From Planctomycetaceae bacterium (GTDB lineage: Bacteria; Planctomycetota; Planctomycetia; Pirellulales; Lacipirellulaceae): a stretch of 7,209 bases of DNA. Below, piece after piece: positions 1 through 6,640 of this stretch (the first letter of the stretch is position 1; each line of letters opens with the position of its first letter). The DNA lies in contig PATG01000128.1 in NCBI GenBank assembly GCA_002713555.1, forward strand, positions 2,518-9,726. Reading direction: 5' to 3'. The position numbers were made by a program, and so were the translations under genes. The notes under the pieces are model-generated. The model saw nothing but the letters and a program-made list of their open reading frames with translations. It made no database searches and was not told where the DNA came from.

Positions 1-18
1 TTTATCTCTGTAGGGAGC

Positions 19-1029
19 ATGCGTAGATCCAAAGGATTTACGCTAGTCGAACTACTGGTGGTGATTGCCATCATCGGCGTTCTGGTGGCGCTGCTCTTGC
101 CGGCCGTGCAGGCTGCACGTGAGGCCGCGCGCCGCGCCCAGTGTCAAAATAACGTCAAACAGTTGGCTCTTGGCTGCCATAATTTTCTCAGTACTCATGG
201 CGATTTGCCCCATAGTGAATTTTCCTGGTACCTCGAGAATTGTGAAAGTCGCGTTGACGCTGGCAACGGAGTGAGCTGGATAGTTCAAATACTACCCTTT
301 CTCGAGCAGCCCGCACTTTATGACATACTCTCAGAGCATGCGTTCGCAGGTAACTTTGCTGCTGGTGGAGGCATGAGAAACAGTAGCCCAGGCGCACAAG
401 CGGCAATCGCGCAAGCAGTAGAGACTCCGCTGGCAGCATTGACCTGCCCTTCGGATGACTATTCGCAGCAACGTGCACTGATTACCGATCAGCCTGACTG
501 GCCCAGTGTGCCTCAAGCGGTATCAAACTATAAGGGGAACACGGGCAATACGCTGGTCCAAGCGCTCGGGCAGTGGCGACTGTTTGAGTGGGTTCCGGAA
601 GGCAATGAATCCGGTCCACACGATTCTCACGCAAGCGACAGTTGTAATACAGGACTCATCTGGCGTAACGACTGGCGGATGAAAGGACAGCGCTGGAAGG
701 GAATTACCGACGGTACCAGCCAGACGTTTCTGATCGGTGAAGTTCTTCCTGAATTCGATCAACATTCTTCCTGGTCCTTCGGGAACGGTACTTGGGCCAC
801 CTGTTCGATTTTTCCGAATCATTTTGTGGGAGCTACGTCGGACGAAATACAGACATTTCGTACTCTCCACGGCGAGACACTCGGATTTCGCAGTTTGCAT
901 CCGGGTGGAATCCATTTTTCTTTTGCAGATGCTTCAGTGCACTTCATCAGAGACACCATCGACATGGTTACCTACCGGGCACTGAGTACGCGAGATGGTG
1001 AAGAAGTCATCGACAATACAAATTTCTAG
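19..1029 (+). CDS. DUF1559 family protein with prepilin-type N-terminus
   Basis: The 336-residue product has a type IV prepilin-like N-terminus: a short basic leader (MRRSK), then G6-FTLVE with Glu11 at the +5 position of the mature protein, then a hydrophobic helix to about residue 30 and the AREAARRAQC segment typical of planctomycete DUF1559 proteins. Prepilin peptidase would be expected to cut after Gly6. The C-terminal region has the family's H-X9-D signature (His294 to Asp304), but the usual following Gly is Ala305. The role is unknown; such proteins are numerous in planctomycetes and are thought to be pseudopilin-like or surface-associated. The start is fixed by the conserved leader. 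A purine stretch AGGGAG at 12-17 lies only one base from ATG, too close for an ideal Shine-Dalgarno. The length is normal for the family, and the lipoprotein gene follows after 13 bases. The family call is firm; the function is not. Confidence 0.93.
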   Translation: MRRSKGFTLVELLVVIAIIGVLVALLLPAVQAAREAARRAQCQNNVKQLALGCHNFLSTHGDLPHSEFSWYLENCESRVDAGNGVSWIVQILPFLEQPALYDILSEHAFAGNFAAGGGMRNSSPGAQAAIAQAVETPLAALTCPSDDYSQQRALITDQPDWPSVPQAVSNYKGNTGNTLVQALGQWRLFEWVPEGNESGPHDSHASDSCNTGLIWRNDWRMKGQRWKGITDGTSQTFLIGEVLPEFDQHSSWSFGNGTWATCSIFPNHFVGATSDEIQTFRTLHGETLGFRSLHPGGIHFSFADASVHFIRDTIDMVTYRALSTRDGEEVIDNTNF

Positions 1030-1042
1030 GATTTCTAATTTC

Positions 1043-1420
1043 ATGCAAGGATCGTCGCAACTACGCATTCGCTGTCTGCTCGTAACAGGATTGTTTGTGT
1101 CGGCAATTGTTGGCTGCGGATCCAGCTTGGAATCGACCGTATCGGGAACAATCTCCTACGCTGGCAAGCCTGTCCCAAACGCGATCGTTACTTTTCAAGG
1201 CAAGTCCGGCGGCCCGGGCGCCTACGCCATGACAAACGACACGGGCGAATATTCACTTCGCACAGGGTCTAATTATGGCGTGCTAGTCGGCACGTATCGC
1301 GCGAGTTTGCAACCGCCCCAGGGCTTCGAACTGCCAGCAAAGTATGGAAGCGTTCGCACTTCGGAATTGGAATTCGAAGTAAAAGAGGGAGCTAACGTTT
1401 TCGACATGACGCTCGAATGA
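1043..1420 (+). CDS. Small lipoprotein with carboxypeptidase regulatory-like (transthyretin-like) domain
   Basis: The product is 125 residues from the ATG at 1043. An in-frame ATG at 995 would overlap the upstream gene and put 16 polar residues before the signal peptide, so I prefer 1043; AGGA at 1028-1031, overlapping the upstream stop, could serve as ribosome binding site. Residues 7-24 form a basic then hydrophobic signal ending in a lipobox, I22-V23-G24-C25, so Cys25 should be lipidated by signal peptidase II. The rest is one beta-sandwich domain with the typical planctomycete pattern: VSGTISYAGKPVPNAIVTF, then TNDTGEYSL, then GTYRASLQPP. Such proteins are usually found just after DUF1559 genes, as here, and the 13-base gap suggests cotranscription. 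No enzymatic residues are expected in this domain; a binding or structural role in the envelope is an inference. Confidence 0.88.
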   Translation: MQGSSQLRIRCLLVTGLFVSAIVGCGSSLESTVSGTISYAGKPVPNAIVTFQGKSGGPGAYAMTNDTGEYSLRTGSNYGVLVGTYRASLQPPQGFELPAKYGSVRTSELEFEVKEGANVFDMTLE

Positions 1421-1440
1421 TGCGGAAACACTTTGCAGGT

Positions 1441-1546
1441 TACTTCGTGGTTAGTTTCTAGCGAGCTCGACCCGCCGCAGGCGGGATCTCGCAGCGCTGT
1501 GTTTCTAGCGCGCTCGACCCGCCGCAGGCGGGATCTCGCAGCGCTG
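1441..1546. repeat. GC-rich interspersed repeat, two near-identical tandem copies
   Basis: A 46-base unit beginning GTTTCTAGCG and ending CAGCGCTG occurs at 1454-1499 and again at 1501-1546, a period of 47, with one difference (A or C at unit position 11). Each copy has at its centre a perfect hairpin, CCCGCC-GCA-GGCGGG (1471-1485 and 1518-1532). Outer arms also pair: GCGAG with CTCGC in copy 1, AGCGC with GCGCT in copy 2. Copy 1 is preceded by TACTTCGTGGTTA (1441-1453), which recurs before the third copy. The copies lie just after the lipoprotein gene and have no T-run, so they look more like REP-type elements than intrinsic terminators, though they could cap transcripts. Open frames through them give Arg-rich low-complexity peptides that I do not believe are genes. 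Confidence 0.85.
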
Positions 1547-1550
1547 GGAA

Positions 1551-1659
1551 AAGTAGGCCGGACCAAGCGCAGCGCCGTTCCGGCAGCGCCAGTAAAAACC
1601 ACCTTCCACTCGTTCCGTCGCCGGAGCGGCGTCGCTTCGCTCCTTGATCCGGCCTACTA
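1551..1659. repeat. Long imperfect inverted repeat (REP/MITE-like)
   Basis: The left end AGTAGGCCGGACCAAG (1552-1567) matches the reverse complement of CTTGATCCGGCCTACT (1643-1658) at 15 of 16 positions. Further in, CGCCGTTCCGGC (1573-1584) pairs with GCCGGAGCGGCG (1620-1631) at 11 of 12. The whole could fold into one long hairpin with a central loop of about 35 bases. It sits between the tandem repeat and its third copy, so 1441-1712 is a composite of at least two repeat types. I see no coding sense and no transposase here. Whether it is a mobile non-autonomous element or a static palindromic repeat cannot be told from one copy. Confidence 0.75.
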
Positions 1660-1712
1660 CTTCGTGGTTATTGAGAGGTCGACCGGCCGCAGGCGGGATC
1701 TCGCAACGCCGG
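1658..1712. repeat. Third, diverged copy of the GC-rich repeat
   Basis: The segment opens with TACTTCGTGGTTA (1658-1670), identical to 1441-1453. It then has a diverged form of the unit in which GCAGGCGGGATCTCGCA is conserved while the flanks differ (CAACGCCGGG instead of CAGCGCTGGG). The left hairpin arm has one change, CCGGCC at 1683-1688 instead of CCCGCC, which weakens the central stem. This copy shows that the full unit includes the 13-base leader and that copy 2 at 1501 lacks it. Confidence 0.7.
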
Positions 1713-1741
1713 GTTTCTGTTTTGTGGCTGACGCAGTTTGC

Positions 1742-1784
1742 GGTTGGTGGGGATACAATGTTCATCCTGAATGTATACCCAACC
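1742..1784. repeat. Imperfect inverted repeat upstream of the promoter candidate
   Basis: GGTTGGTGGGGATAC (1742-1756) pairs with GTATACCCAACC (1773-1784), with a bulge of three bases, and the pairing may extend inward toward a short loop near TCC. No T-run follows. It lies about 25 bases before the -35 candidate at 1810. It could be the end of the upstream transcription unit, an operator, or chance; no family is recognised. Confidence 0.4.
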
Positions 1785-1809
1785 AGCTAGTTCCAAGAAG
1801 ACTCCCAAC

Positions 1810-1838
1810 TTGACTGATACGTCTCGGTCACCTATAAC
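1810..1838 (+). promoter_or_regulatory. Sigma70-type promoter candidate
   Basis: TTGACT at 1810-1815 and TATAAC at 1833-1838 are separated by exactly 17 bases; each hexamer matches the bacterial consensus at five of six positions. Transcription would begin near 1845 and run toward the molybdoenzyme operon, giving an untranslated leader of roughly 290 bases before the ATG at 2139. It is the best promoter match I found in the gap, but planctomycete promoters are poorly defined, so this is a prediction. Confidence 0.45.
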
Positions 1839-2138
1839 CAAATCTCTTCTGTAGGGAATTCTTACATGCGCAGCAATCCGCCTGCATTTATCTTTTCTCT
1901 CCCATTCACGTGACTTCGTTGCGTGTAGCCGGCGAGTTGTTCGAGTTTAGCAACTTCGTTTTGGCAGGTGGTACGGTCGTGCCCCTCGGACCTTTTACCG
2001 AGCGGTTTCTTTTTTACCATGAGAACCCAATCGCGTCTCTCGACTGCAGCTAGACTTGTGCTGCAGACATAATGGCGCTAGTCCATTCAATGGCCGCTTT
2101 GATCTGTAACGATCGCAGTGTTGTTTAAGGAAAATGCT
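1839..2138. other. Intergenic stretch with no convincing gene, possible long 5' leader
   Basis: There is no RNA gene or conserved protein that I recognise here. A 15-codon open frame at 1866-1913 begins with ATG eight bases after AGGGA (1853-1857). It could be a leader peptide, but nothing in its sequence supports a function. I looked for FNR-type and other palindromic operators close to the operon start and found none that hold up. If the promoter candidate at 1810-1838 is real, this segment is the transcribed leader of the operon. Confidence 0.4.
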
Positions 2139-2966
2139 ATGCCCGAAAAAGAAACTGACCGCCGCGACTTTCTTAAGCGGTCGTACAAAACACTGCCCGT
2201 GCTGCCGCTGGCCGAAGCGACAAAAAATGCTCCCGCCTATGATACGGATGAAACCAGCAGCAAGTATCAGCCCGAAGAGTTTTGGAACGAACGTATGAAG
2301 ACTCCAGAGGACGGCAAGAAATATGGGTGGTTCGTCGACACGCGGCGATGTTTCGGCTGCCACGGCTGTGAGGTGAGCTGCAAAGCCGAAAACGACGTGC
2401 CACTGGGTCACTTTATTCGCCAAACAATATATAAGGACATCGGCGAGTATCCGAAAGTAGCGCGGATGTTTCTACCCATGGCGTGTCAGCATTGCGAAGA
2501 CGCACCGTGCATCAAGGCTTGTCCCTGCGGTGCGCTACACAAAGAGGCCGGAGGCACGGTCGCTGTCGACTACGATACCTGCTGCGGGCATGGCACCTGT
2601 GTTGAAGTTTGTCCCTACGGAGCGATCTATCTTGATCCCGTTGCCAAGCAAGCCGTCAAATGCCACAACTGCTACCACCGCACGGAAAACGGGATGGAGC
2701 CAGCGTGCGTGCCGACTTGTCCCTCCGAAGCCCTGTATTTCGGCGACCTGAATGACCCTCATTCGAAAATCAACAAGGCGATGACGGACGCCAAGGACGC
2801 AGACGGTGAGCTTCAGCAGCTGCGCACAGAAAAAAATACCAAACCTAGAATGTGGTTTGTCGGACCGGCACCTCCCGAAGTCGAAGACGACATTCCCCGT
2901 GAGGGCGAGTCGTACAACACCGAAGCCTACAGTATCTACAACTGGAAGAAAGACCCTGCCCCTTGA
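2139..2966 (+). CDS. 4Fe-4S ferredoxin-type electron-transfer (B) subunit of a molybdopterin oxidoreductase
   Basis: The 275-residue product belongs to the DmsB/PsrB/TtrB/NrfC-like group, which passes electrons between a molybdenum catalytic subunit and a quinone or other partner. Four cysteine groups are visible: C71-C74-C77-C81; C116-C119-C124-C128; C148, C154 and C158; and C175-C178-C190-C194 with the usual X11 spacing. In group three the expected second Cys is His151, while extra cysteines sit at C149 and C130. The N-terminus has a twin-arginine-like motif (R8-R9-D-F-L-K), but the following segment is only weakly hydrophobic, so independent Tat export is doubtful; export together with the A subunit is the usual family route. 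The start at 2139 is chosen because AAGGA (2127-2131) lies seven bases upstream; GTG at 2118 is an alternative. No C-terminal membrane helix is present. It is first in the operon, 59 bases before the catalytic gene. Confidence 0.92.
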   Translation: MPEKETDRRDFLKRSYKTLPVLPLAEATKNAPAYDTDETSSKYQPEEFWNERMKTPEDGKKYGWFVDTRRCFGCHGCEVSCKAENDVPLGHFIRQTIYKDIGEYPKVARMFLPMACQHCEDAPCIKACPCGALHKEAGGTVAVDYDTCCGHGTCVEVCPYGAIYLDPVAKQAVKCHNCYHRTENGMEPACVPTCPSEALYFGDLNDPHSKINKAMTDAKDADGELQQLRTEKNTKPRMWFVGPAPPEVEDDIPREGESYNTEAYSIYNWKKDPAP

Positions 2967-3025
2967 AGCATACAGGGTCAGTCGGTGTGCGTTTGTAGCT
3001 GAATGTACTATGGAGACAGAAGTCA

Positions 3026-5821
3026 ATGGGCGGTAGCCTTAAATCACGACGCAAGTTCCTCAAGCTCGGCTTGGCCGCCGGCAGCGCAGGAGCATTGACC
3101 ACATTGGGTGCAGCGGGCGGCAGAGCCGAGGAACTTGGCCGGGAGAAATTGCCACCAGGCATCGACCTGGAAAAGTGGAATCGTATCAAGGGCAAGCCTT
3201 ATGAACTTGGCCGTTTCGAGAACATGCCTGGAGTTTGCCGCTTGCCCGGCCCTTTAGCGAAGCGAAATTGGCCAGACCGCAACAAATACAAGGATGTGAA
3301 AAAAGTGCCCGGGATGTGTCAATTGTGCAGCACGGTCTGTGGCATCATTGGTTACGTCAAGAACGACCGCGTCATCAAGATTGAAGGCAACCCGAACGAT
3401 CCCAACAGCCGCGGGCATCTGTGCGCTCGTGGCCAGGCTGGCCTCAATCATTTGTACCATCCAGAGCGATTGCTCTACCCGTTGAAACGCGTCGGCCAGC
3501 GTGGAGAAGGAAAATGGAAACGCATCACGTGGGAGGAAGCGCTGGAGGAGATCGCAGTCAGGTTGAAGGCCGTTCGTGAAAGTGGTAGGCCCGAAGAGTT
3601 CGCGTTACACCATGGCAGACAGCGCAGTAAGGACGCCGTGAAGCGGTTCCTCGATGCCTTCGGCACGAAGACTCAGCTCAGTCACCGCGCGCTCTGCTCA
3701 GGCAACCGGCGGGCGGCCAATTTGACCTACCTGTGGGAAAGCGATTGGGATATTAACGACGTCGAAAATTCGAAATATATCCTTAACTTTGGCTCCAACG
3801 CTTTCGAGGCCCACCAAGGCCACATCCCGTTCGCCACGCGAATTCAAAATGGCCGCTACAAGAACGGAGCGAAACTAGTCACGTTCGACGTACGGCTTTC
3901 GAACACGGCCGGAGGCAGCGACGAATGGTTCGCACCGTTTCCGGGCACCGATGGCGCGATTGCGTTGGCGATGTGCCATGCGATCATTGCCGAAAACCTG
4001 CACGACGCCAAATTCGTCAATGGCTGGACGAACGTCACCGTCGACGAACTGCGCGATCATCTCAAACCATACACACCACAGTGGGCCGAAAAAGTCAGCG
4101 GTGTGCCTGCGGCCGACATTTTCAGGATCGCGATCGAATTCGCCCAAGCCGCGCCAGCCTGCACGACGATGTGCAACCGGGGCAGCTCCGCGCATATCAA
4201 CGGCTTTTACAACGATCGTGCCATTCAGCTTCTGAACGCCATCGTCGGCAGCGTCGGTAAGAAAGGCGGCTGGTGCTGGTCGTTGTGGGGCGGGCTGGAT
4301 CCGATTGTCAAAACGCCACCCATGCCGCCGGGTGCGAAGACATGGAGTGTGCTCGAAGATCCGCCCGAATATCCACTGGCCAATGTTTGGCGGCGGATGC
4401 GTGTCGGCGAGTTGATTTATCTCTACCTGCTGCAAGGCCGTGCGAAATTGCAAGCCTACATGACCTACAACCTCGACTCGCCACTCACGTGGCCGGAAGA
4501 AAGCCTTACGCAGCAAGTGTTGTCTGACGAAGAATTGATCGGCTTCCACGTCTGTATCAACTGTTTTTATAACGAAACGGCACACTACGCTGACATCGTA
4601 TTGCCGTGGACCACGTACTTGGAGCGATGGGATCTTGATGCCCGTAGTTCCTACAACTTGCGTCCTTACGTCGGTGTACGCACGCCGATGATTAAGCCAC
4701 TCGGCGAGTCCAAAGACGTTCGCGAATTCTTCCCCGAACTGGCTAAGCGGATCGGCGGGGGCATGGAGGAGTGGTACAAGGAGTCGGTGGAGGAGTATAT
4801 GCAGCGTTGGGCATCGACCGTGCCCGAGAATCCCCAGACCGGCAAGCAGGGCCTCGATCGGCTGCTGGACGAAGGTGCGTGGGAAGGCGACCGCGAGCCG
4901 TTTTACGAGCCGTACAACATGGCGATTTCCGCGGACGACATGCAGGACGCAGAGGTGGACCCAGCGAGCGGTGTCATCATGAAAGATGGTGTCGGCATCG
5001 GTGTGATCAAGGACGGCAAGCCAGTCCGTGGTTTTGCCACGCCAAGCCGCAAATTCGAAATTCGCAGCCTTTTCGTGCAAAAGATTGGCAATAACGAGGA
5101 TTGTTCCGAACTCATCGCGCGCAGCGGCGTTACCAAAACCAAGAACCGCCCCGCCAATCATCAAGGACACGATCTGCAAGTCGATTCGATGCCGTCGTGG
5201 TTCCAGCCAAGCGAGCACGAAAACTTAGCCGACGACGAACTGATCATGACCAGCTTCAAATGGAACGTCCATAACCATGGCCGTACCATGAACTTGAAAT
5301 GGCTGGCCGAGATCGTGCATTCAAATCCGGCTTGGCTGAACCCAAAAACGGCAGCCAAGTTTGGACTGAAGGACGGTGACTGGATCGAGCTGACTTCTTA
5401 CTATTCGAAGGAATTAGAAAAGCAGTCGGCGCATCTGAATCGCGATGATCTGCCCCGAGAAAATGGCCGTCGCGTTGTTGCCACCATGCGCGTTCCGATC
5501 GTGACGATGGAAGGCATCCACCCGCGGGCAATTGCCATGAGCAACAGTTGCGGTCACTGGCAATACACTAGCGTGGCGCAGGCCCAAAAACGGCCGATGA
5601 AAACCGGACACCTTGTCGGCTGCGACGTCGATACGTACCGCGACGCTGATTGGGAGCGCAACATGTGGTGGGAAGACAATTCCGCAGGCGATCCGGCTAA
5701 GTGGCAACCGAACACAGGCCACGGCTGGAACCAAAATCGCCTGATACCCATCGCTCCCGATCCGGTCAGCGGCCAGCAGTCATTTCACGACACCGTCGTG
5801 TCAATCAAAAAGGTAAGTTGA
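3026..5821 (+). CDS. Tat-exported molybdopterin-dependent oxidoreductase catalytic (A) subunit, DMSO reductase family
   Basis: The 931-residue product opens with a clear Tat signal, S7-R8-R9-K-F-L-K followed by a hydrophobic Ala/Gly/Leu stretch to about residue 30, so it should act outside the cytoplasmic membrane. After a linker, C98-X2-C101-X3-C105-X27-C133 binds one [4Fe-4S] cluster. The molybdopterin domain follows (about 150-590), including GAKLVTFDVR, PGTDGAIALAM and NETAHYADIVLPWTTYLER. The dinucleotide-binding domain runs from about 738 to 870 (NPKTAAKFGLKDGD; SNSCGHWQYTS). Cys224 in SHRALCSGN is the likely Mo ligand, as in polysulfide-, thiosulfate- and tetrathionate-type enzymes. 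The substrate is unknown; arsenic-oxyanion enzymes are also related. GGAG (3012-3015) lies ten bases before ATG. The length is at the large side of the family, with about 65 residues between the Tat signal and the first cluster cysteine. It lies between its B subunit and its chaperone. Confidence 0.93.
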   Translation: MGGSLKSRRKFLKLGLAAGSAGALTTLGAAGGRAEELGREKLPPGIDLEKWNRIKGKPYELGRFENMPGVCRLPGPLAKRNWPDRNKYKDVKKVPGMCQLCSTVCGIIGYVKNDRVIKIEGNPNDPNSRGHLCARGQAGLNHLYHPERLLYPLKRVGQRGEGKWKRITWEEALEEIAVRLKAVRESGRPEEFALHHGRQRSKDAVKRFLDAFGTKTQLSHRALCSGNRRAANLTYLWESDWDINDVENSKYILNFGSNAFEAHQGHIPFATRIQNGRYKNGAKLVTFDVRLSNTAGGSDEWFAPFPGTDGAIALAMCHAIIAENLHDAKFVNGWTNVTVDELRDHLKPYTPQWAEKVSGVPAADIFRIAIEFAQAAPACTTMCNRGSSAHINGFYNDRAIQLLNAIVGSVGKKGGWCWSLWGGLDPIVKTPPMPPGAKTWSVLEDPPEYPLANVWRRMRVGELIYLYLLQGRAKLQAYMTYNLDSPLTWPEESLTQQVLSDEELIGFHVCINCFYNETAHYADIVLPWTTYLERWDLDARSSYNLRPYVGVRTPMIKPLGESKDVREFFPELAKRIGGGMEEWYKESVEEYMQRWASTVPENPQTGKQGLDRLLDEGAWEGDREPFYEPYNMAISADDMQDAEVDPASGVIMKDGVGIGVIKDGKPVRGFATPSRKFEIRSLFVQKIGNNEDCSELIARSGVTKTKNRPANHQGHDLQVDSMPSWFQPSEHENLADDELIMTSFKWNVHNHGRTMNLKWLAEIVHSNPAWLNPKTAAKFGLKDGDWIELTSYYSKELEKQSAHLNRDDLPRENGRRVVATMRVPIVTMEGIHPRAIAMSNSCGHWQYTSVAQAQKRPMKTGHLVGCDVDTYRDADWERNMWWEDNSAGDPAKWQPNTGHGWNQNRLIPIAPDPVSGQQSFHDTVVSIKKVS

Positions 5822-5823
5822 CG

Positions 5824-6435
5824 ATGCGATCCAATACCAAACTACCCGGAGCTTTCGAGGGCGCTAGCGCACGCAGCAATACTTATCACCTGATTGCACG
5901 GCTTTGGCTGCTTGAAGTGGATCAGGACCTGTTGCAGCGTTTGCTCGCGCCACCGTTGCATGGGCCGTTCGTACAAGCCGGCGGGATTCTGCCATCGGAT
6001 GCTTGCGAACAAACGGTAGAACAGCTTGCCATGGAGTTTTGTCGTCTATTCATTGGTCCAGCCGGTCACCTGCCGCCCTATCAATCCGTATGGGAAACGG
6101 GCCAACTCCAGGGTACGACAATCGCATCGATGCAGCGATTTATAAATATCGCGGGCTATGATTGTGAGTCCATGCCAGGCCGGGCGATGCTCGATCACTT
6201 CGGTGTACAATTGGCTGTGATGGGGCACATTCTCGAACAGGTCGCACACGGACAATTCGATTCGGCTGCGATCGAAGCCATCCAGGAATTTGCAAATTCC
6301 TACTTCGCACGCCATTTGCGCTGGCCTGTGGAATTGTTGATCGCTGCCAGCAATCAGGCGAAAACCGATTTCTATCGCTCCATGATTGTGATTACCAGCG
6401 AGTTTCTAGAATGCGAATGGGACATATTCCAATAA
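5824..6435 (+). CDS. TorD/DmsD-family molybdoenzyme maturation chaperone
   Basis: The product is 203 residues from ATG 5824, which lies two bases after the stop of the catalytic gene and is preceded by AAAGGTAAG (5808-5816). The open frame continues upstream, but only as an overlap with the catalytic gene. The family hallmark is clear: E71-F-C-R-L-F-I-G-P79, then P84-P85-Y-Q-S-V, then G93-X3-G97. A D124-H-F motif follows in a helix-rich C-terminal half. There is no signal peptide or membrane segment, fitting a cytoplasmic protein. Family members bind the Tat signal of the cognate catalytic subunit and hold it for insertion of the bis-MGD cofactor before export. The tight coupling makes the upstream A subunit the obvious client. 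The length is normal for the family. Confidence 0.9.
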   Translation: MRSNTKLPGAFEGASARSNTYHLIARLWLLEVDQDLLQRLLAPPLHGPFVQAGGILPSDACEQTVEQLAMEFCRLFIGPAGHLPPYQSVWETGQLQGTTIASMQRFINIAGYDCESMPGRAMLDHFGVQLAVMGHILEQVAHGQFDSAAIEAIQEFANSYFARHLRWPVELLIAASNQAKTDFYRSMIVITSEFLECEWDIFQ

Positions 6436-6510
6436 GCGACTCGCCGAGAAGATTTGTCGCCCCGTACTATAAAAAGTGGAGCACAAAAGGACAGGCAGAT
6501 TGTCGACTGC

Positions 6511-6532
6511 TTCCCAGGCAAGAGCCTGGGAA
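6511..6532. repeat. Perfect 9-bp inverted repeat (REP-like hairpin)
   Basis: TTCCCAGGC (6511-6519) and GCCTGGGAA (6524-6532) are exact reverse complements around the loop AAGA. It lies 75 bases after the chaperone stop. There is no T-run directly after the stem, so it is not a classical intrinsic terminator, although it could stabilise the 3' end of the operon mRNA. CCCAGGC/GCCTGGG palindromes followed by AACGAG strike me as a common intergenic repeat type in several phyla, but that is from memory and unchecked. Confidence 0.7.
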
Positions 6533-6640
6533 CGAGATAACCAGTTCAATAGTCCCCACCAAGTCACAGGTTTTTTACAAAGCCGGACCTTCTACTATTT
6601 TTTTAAGTGTATCCCTTTTAAGCCTCGGAGTGTATCCACA

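Noticed and set aside
1441..1712. CRISPR array
   Set aside because: The copies are adjacent or irregularly spaced without uniform spacers, and no cas genes are present.
1433..1813. 126-residue open frame on the + strand through the repeat island, and an 86-residue frame opposite it
   Set aside because: The peptides are Arg-rich translations of the GC-rich repeats (RSTRRRRDLA appears twice), with no domain, no good start context and an identical cause on both strands.
2097..2118. FNR-like operator (TTGAT followed by ATC) before the operon
   Set aside because: The half-sites have the wrong spacing and the second half is incomplete, so it does not match TTGAT-N4-ATCAA.
1995..2423. 142-residue - strand open frame over the start of the B subunit gene
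   Set aside because: About two thirds of it lies antisense to a certain gene, its residues are low-information, and no promoter or ribosome site supports it.
3875..5218. 447-residue open frame on the - strand inside the catalytic gene
   Set aside because: It is an antisense shadow of a GC-rich coding region; the + strand frame has full family motifs across the same interval and this one has none.
6454..6473. Promoter before the secreted-protein remnant (TTGTCG and TATAAA)
   Set aside because: TATAAA at 6468-6473 is a fair -10, but the TTGTCG is only eight bases away and no -35 lies at 16-18 bases.
6606..6637. AGTGTATCC repeated at 6606-6614 and 6629-6637 just before ATG 6641
   Set aside because: A nine-base direct repeat of two copies could be chance, and it has no symmetry or known operator match.
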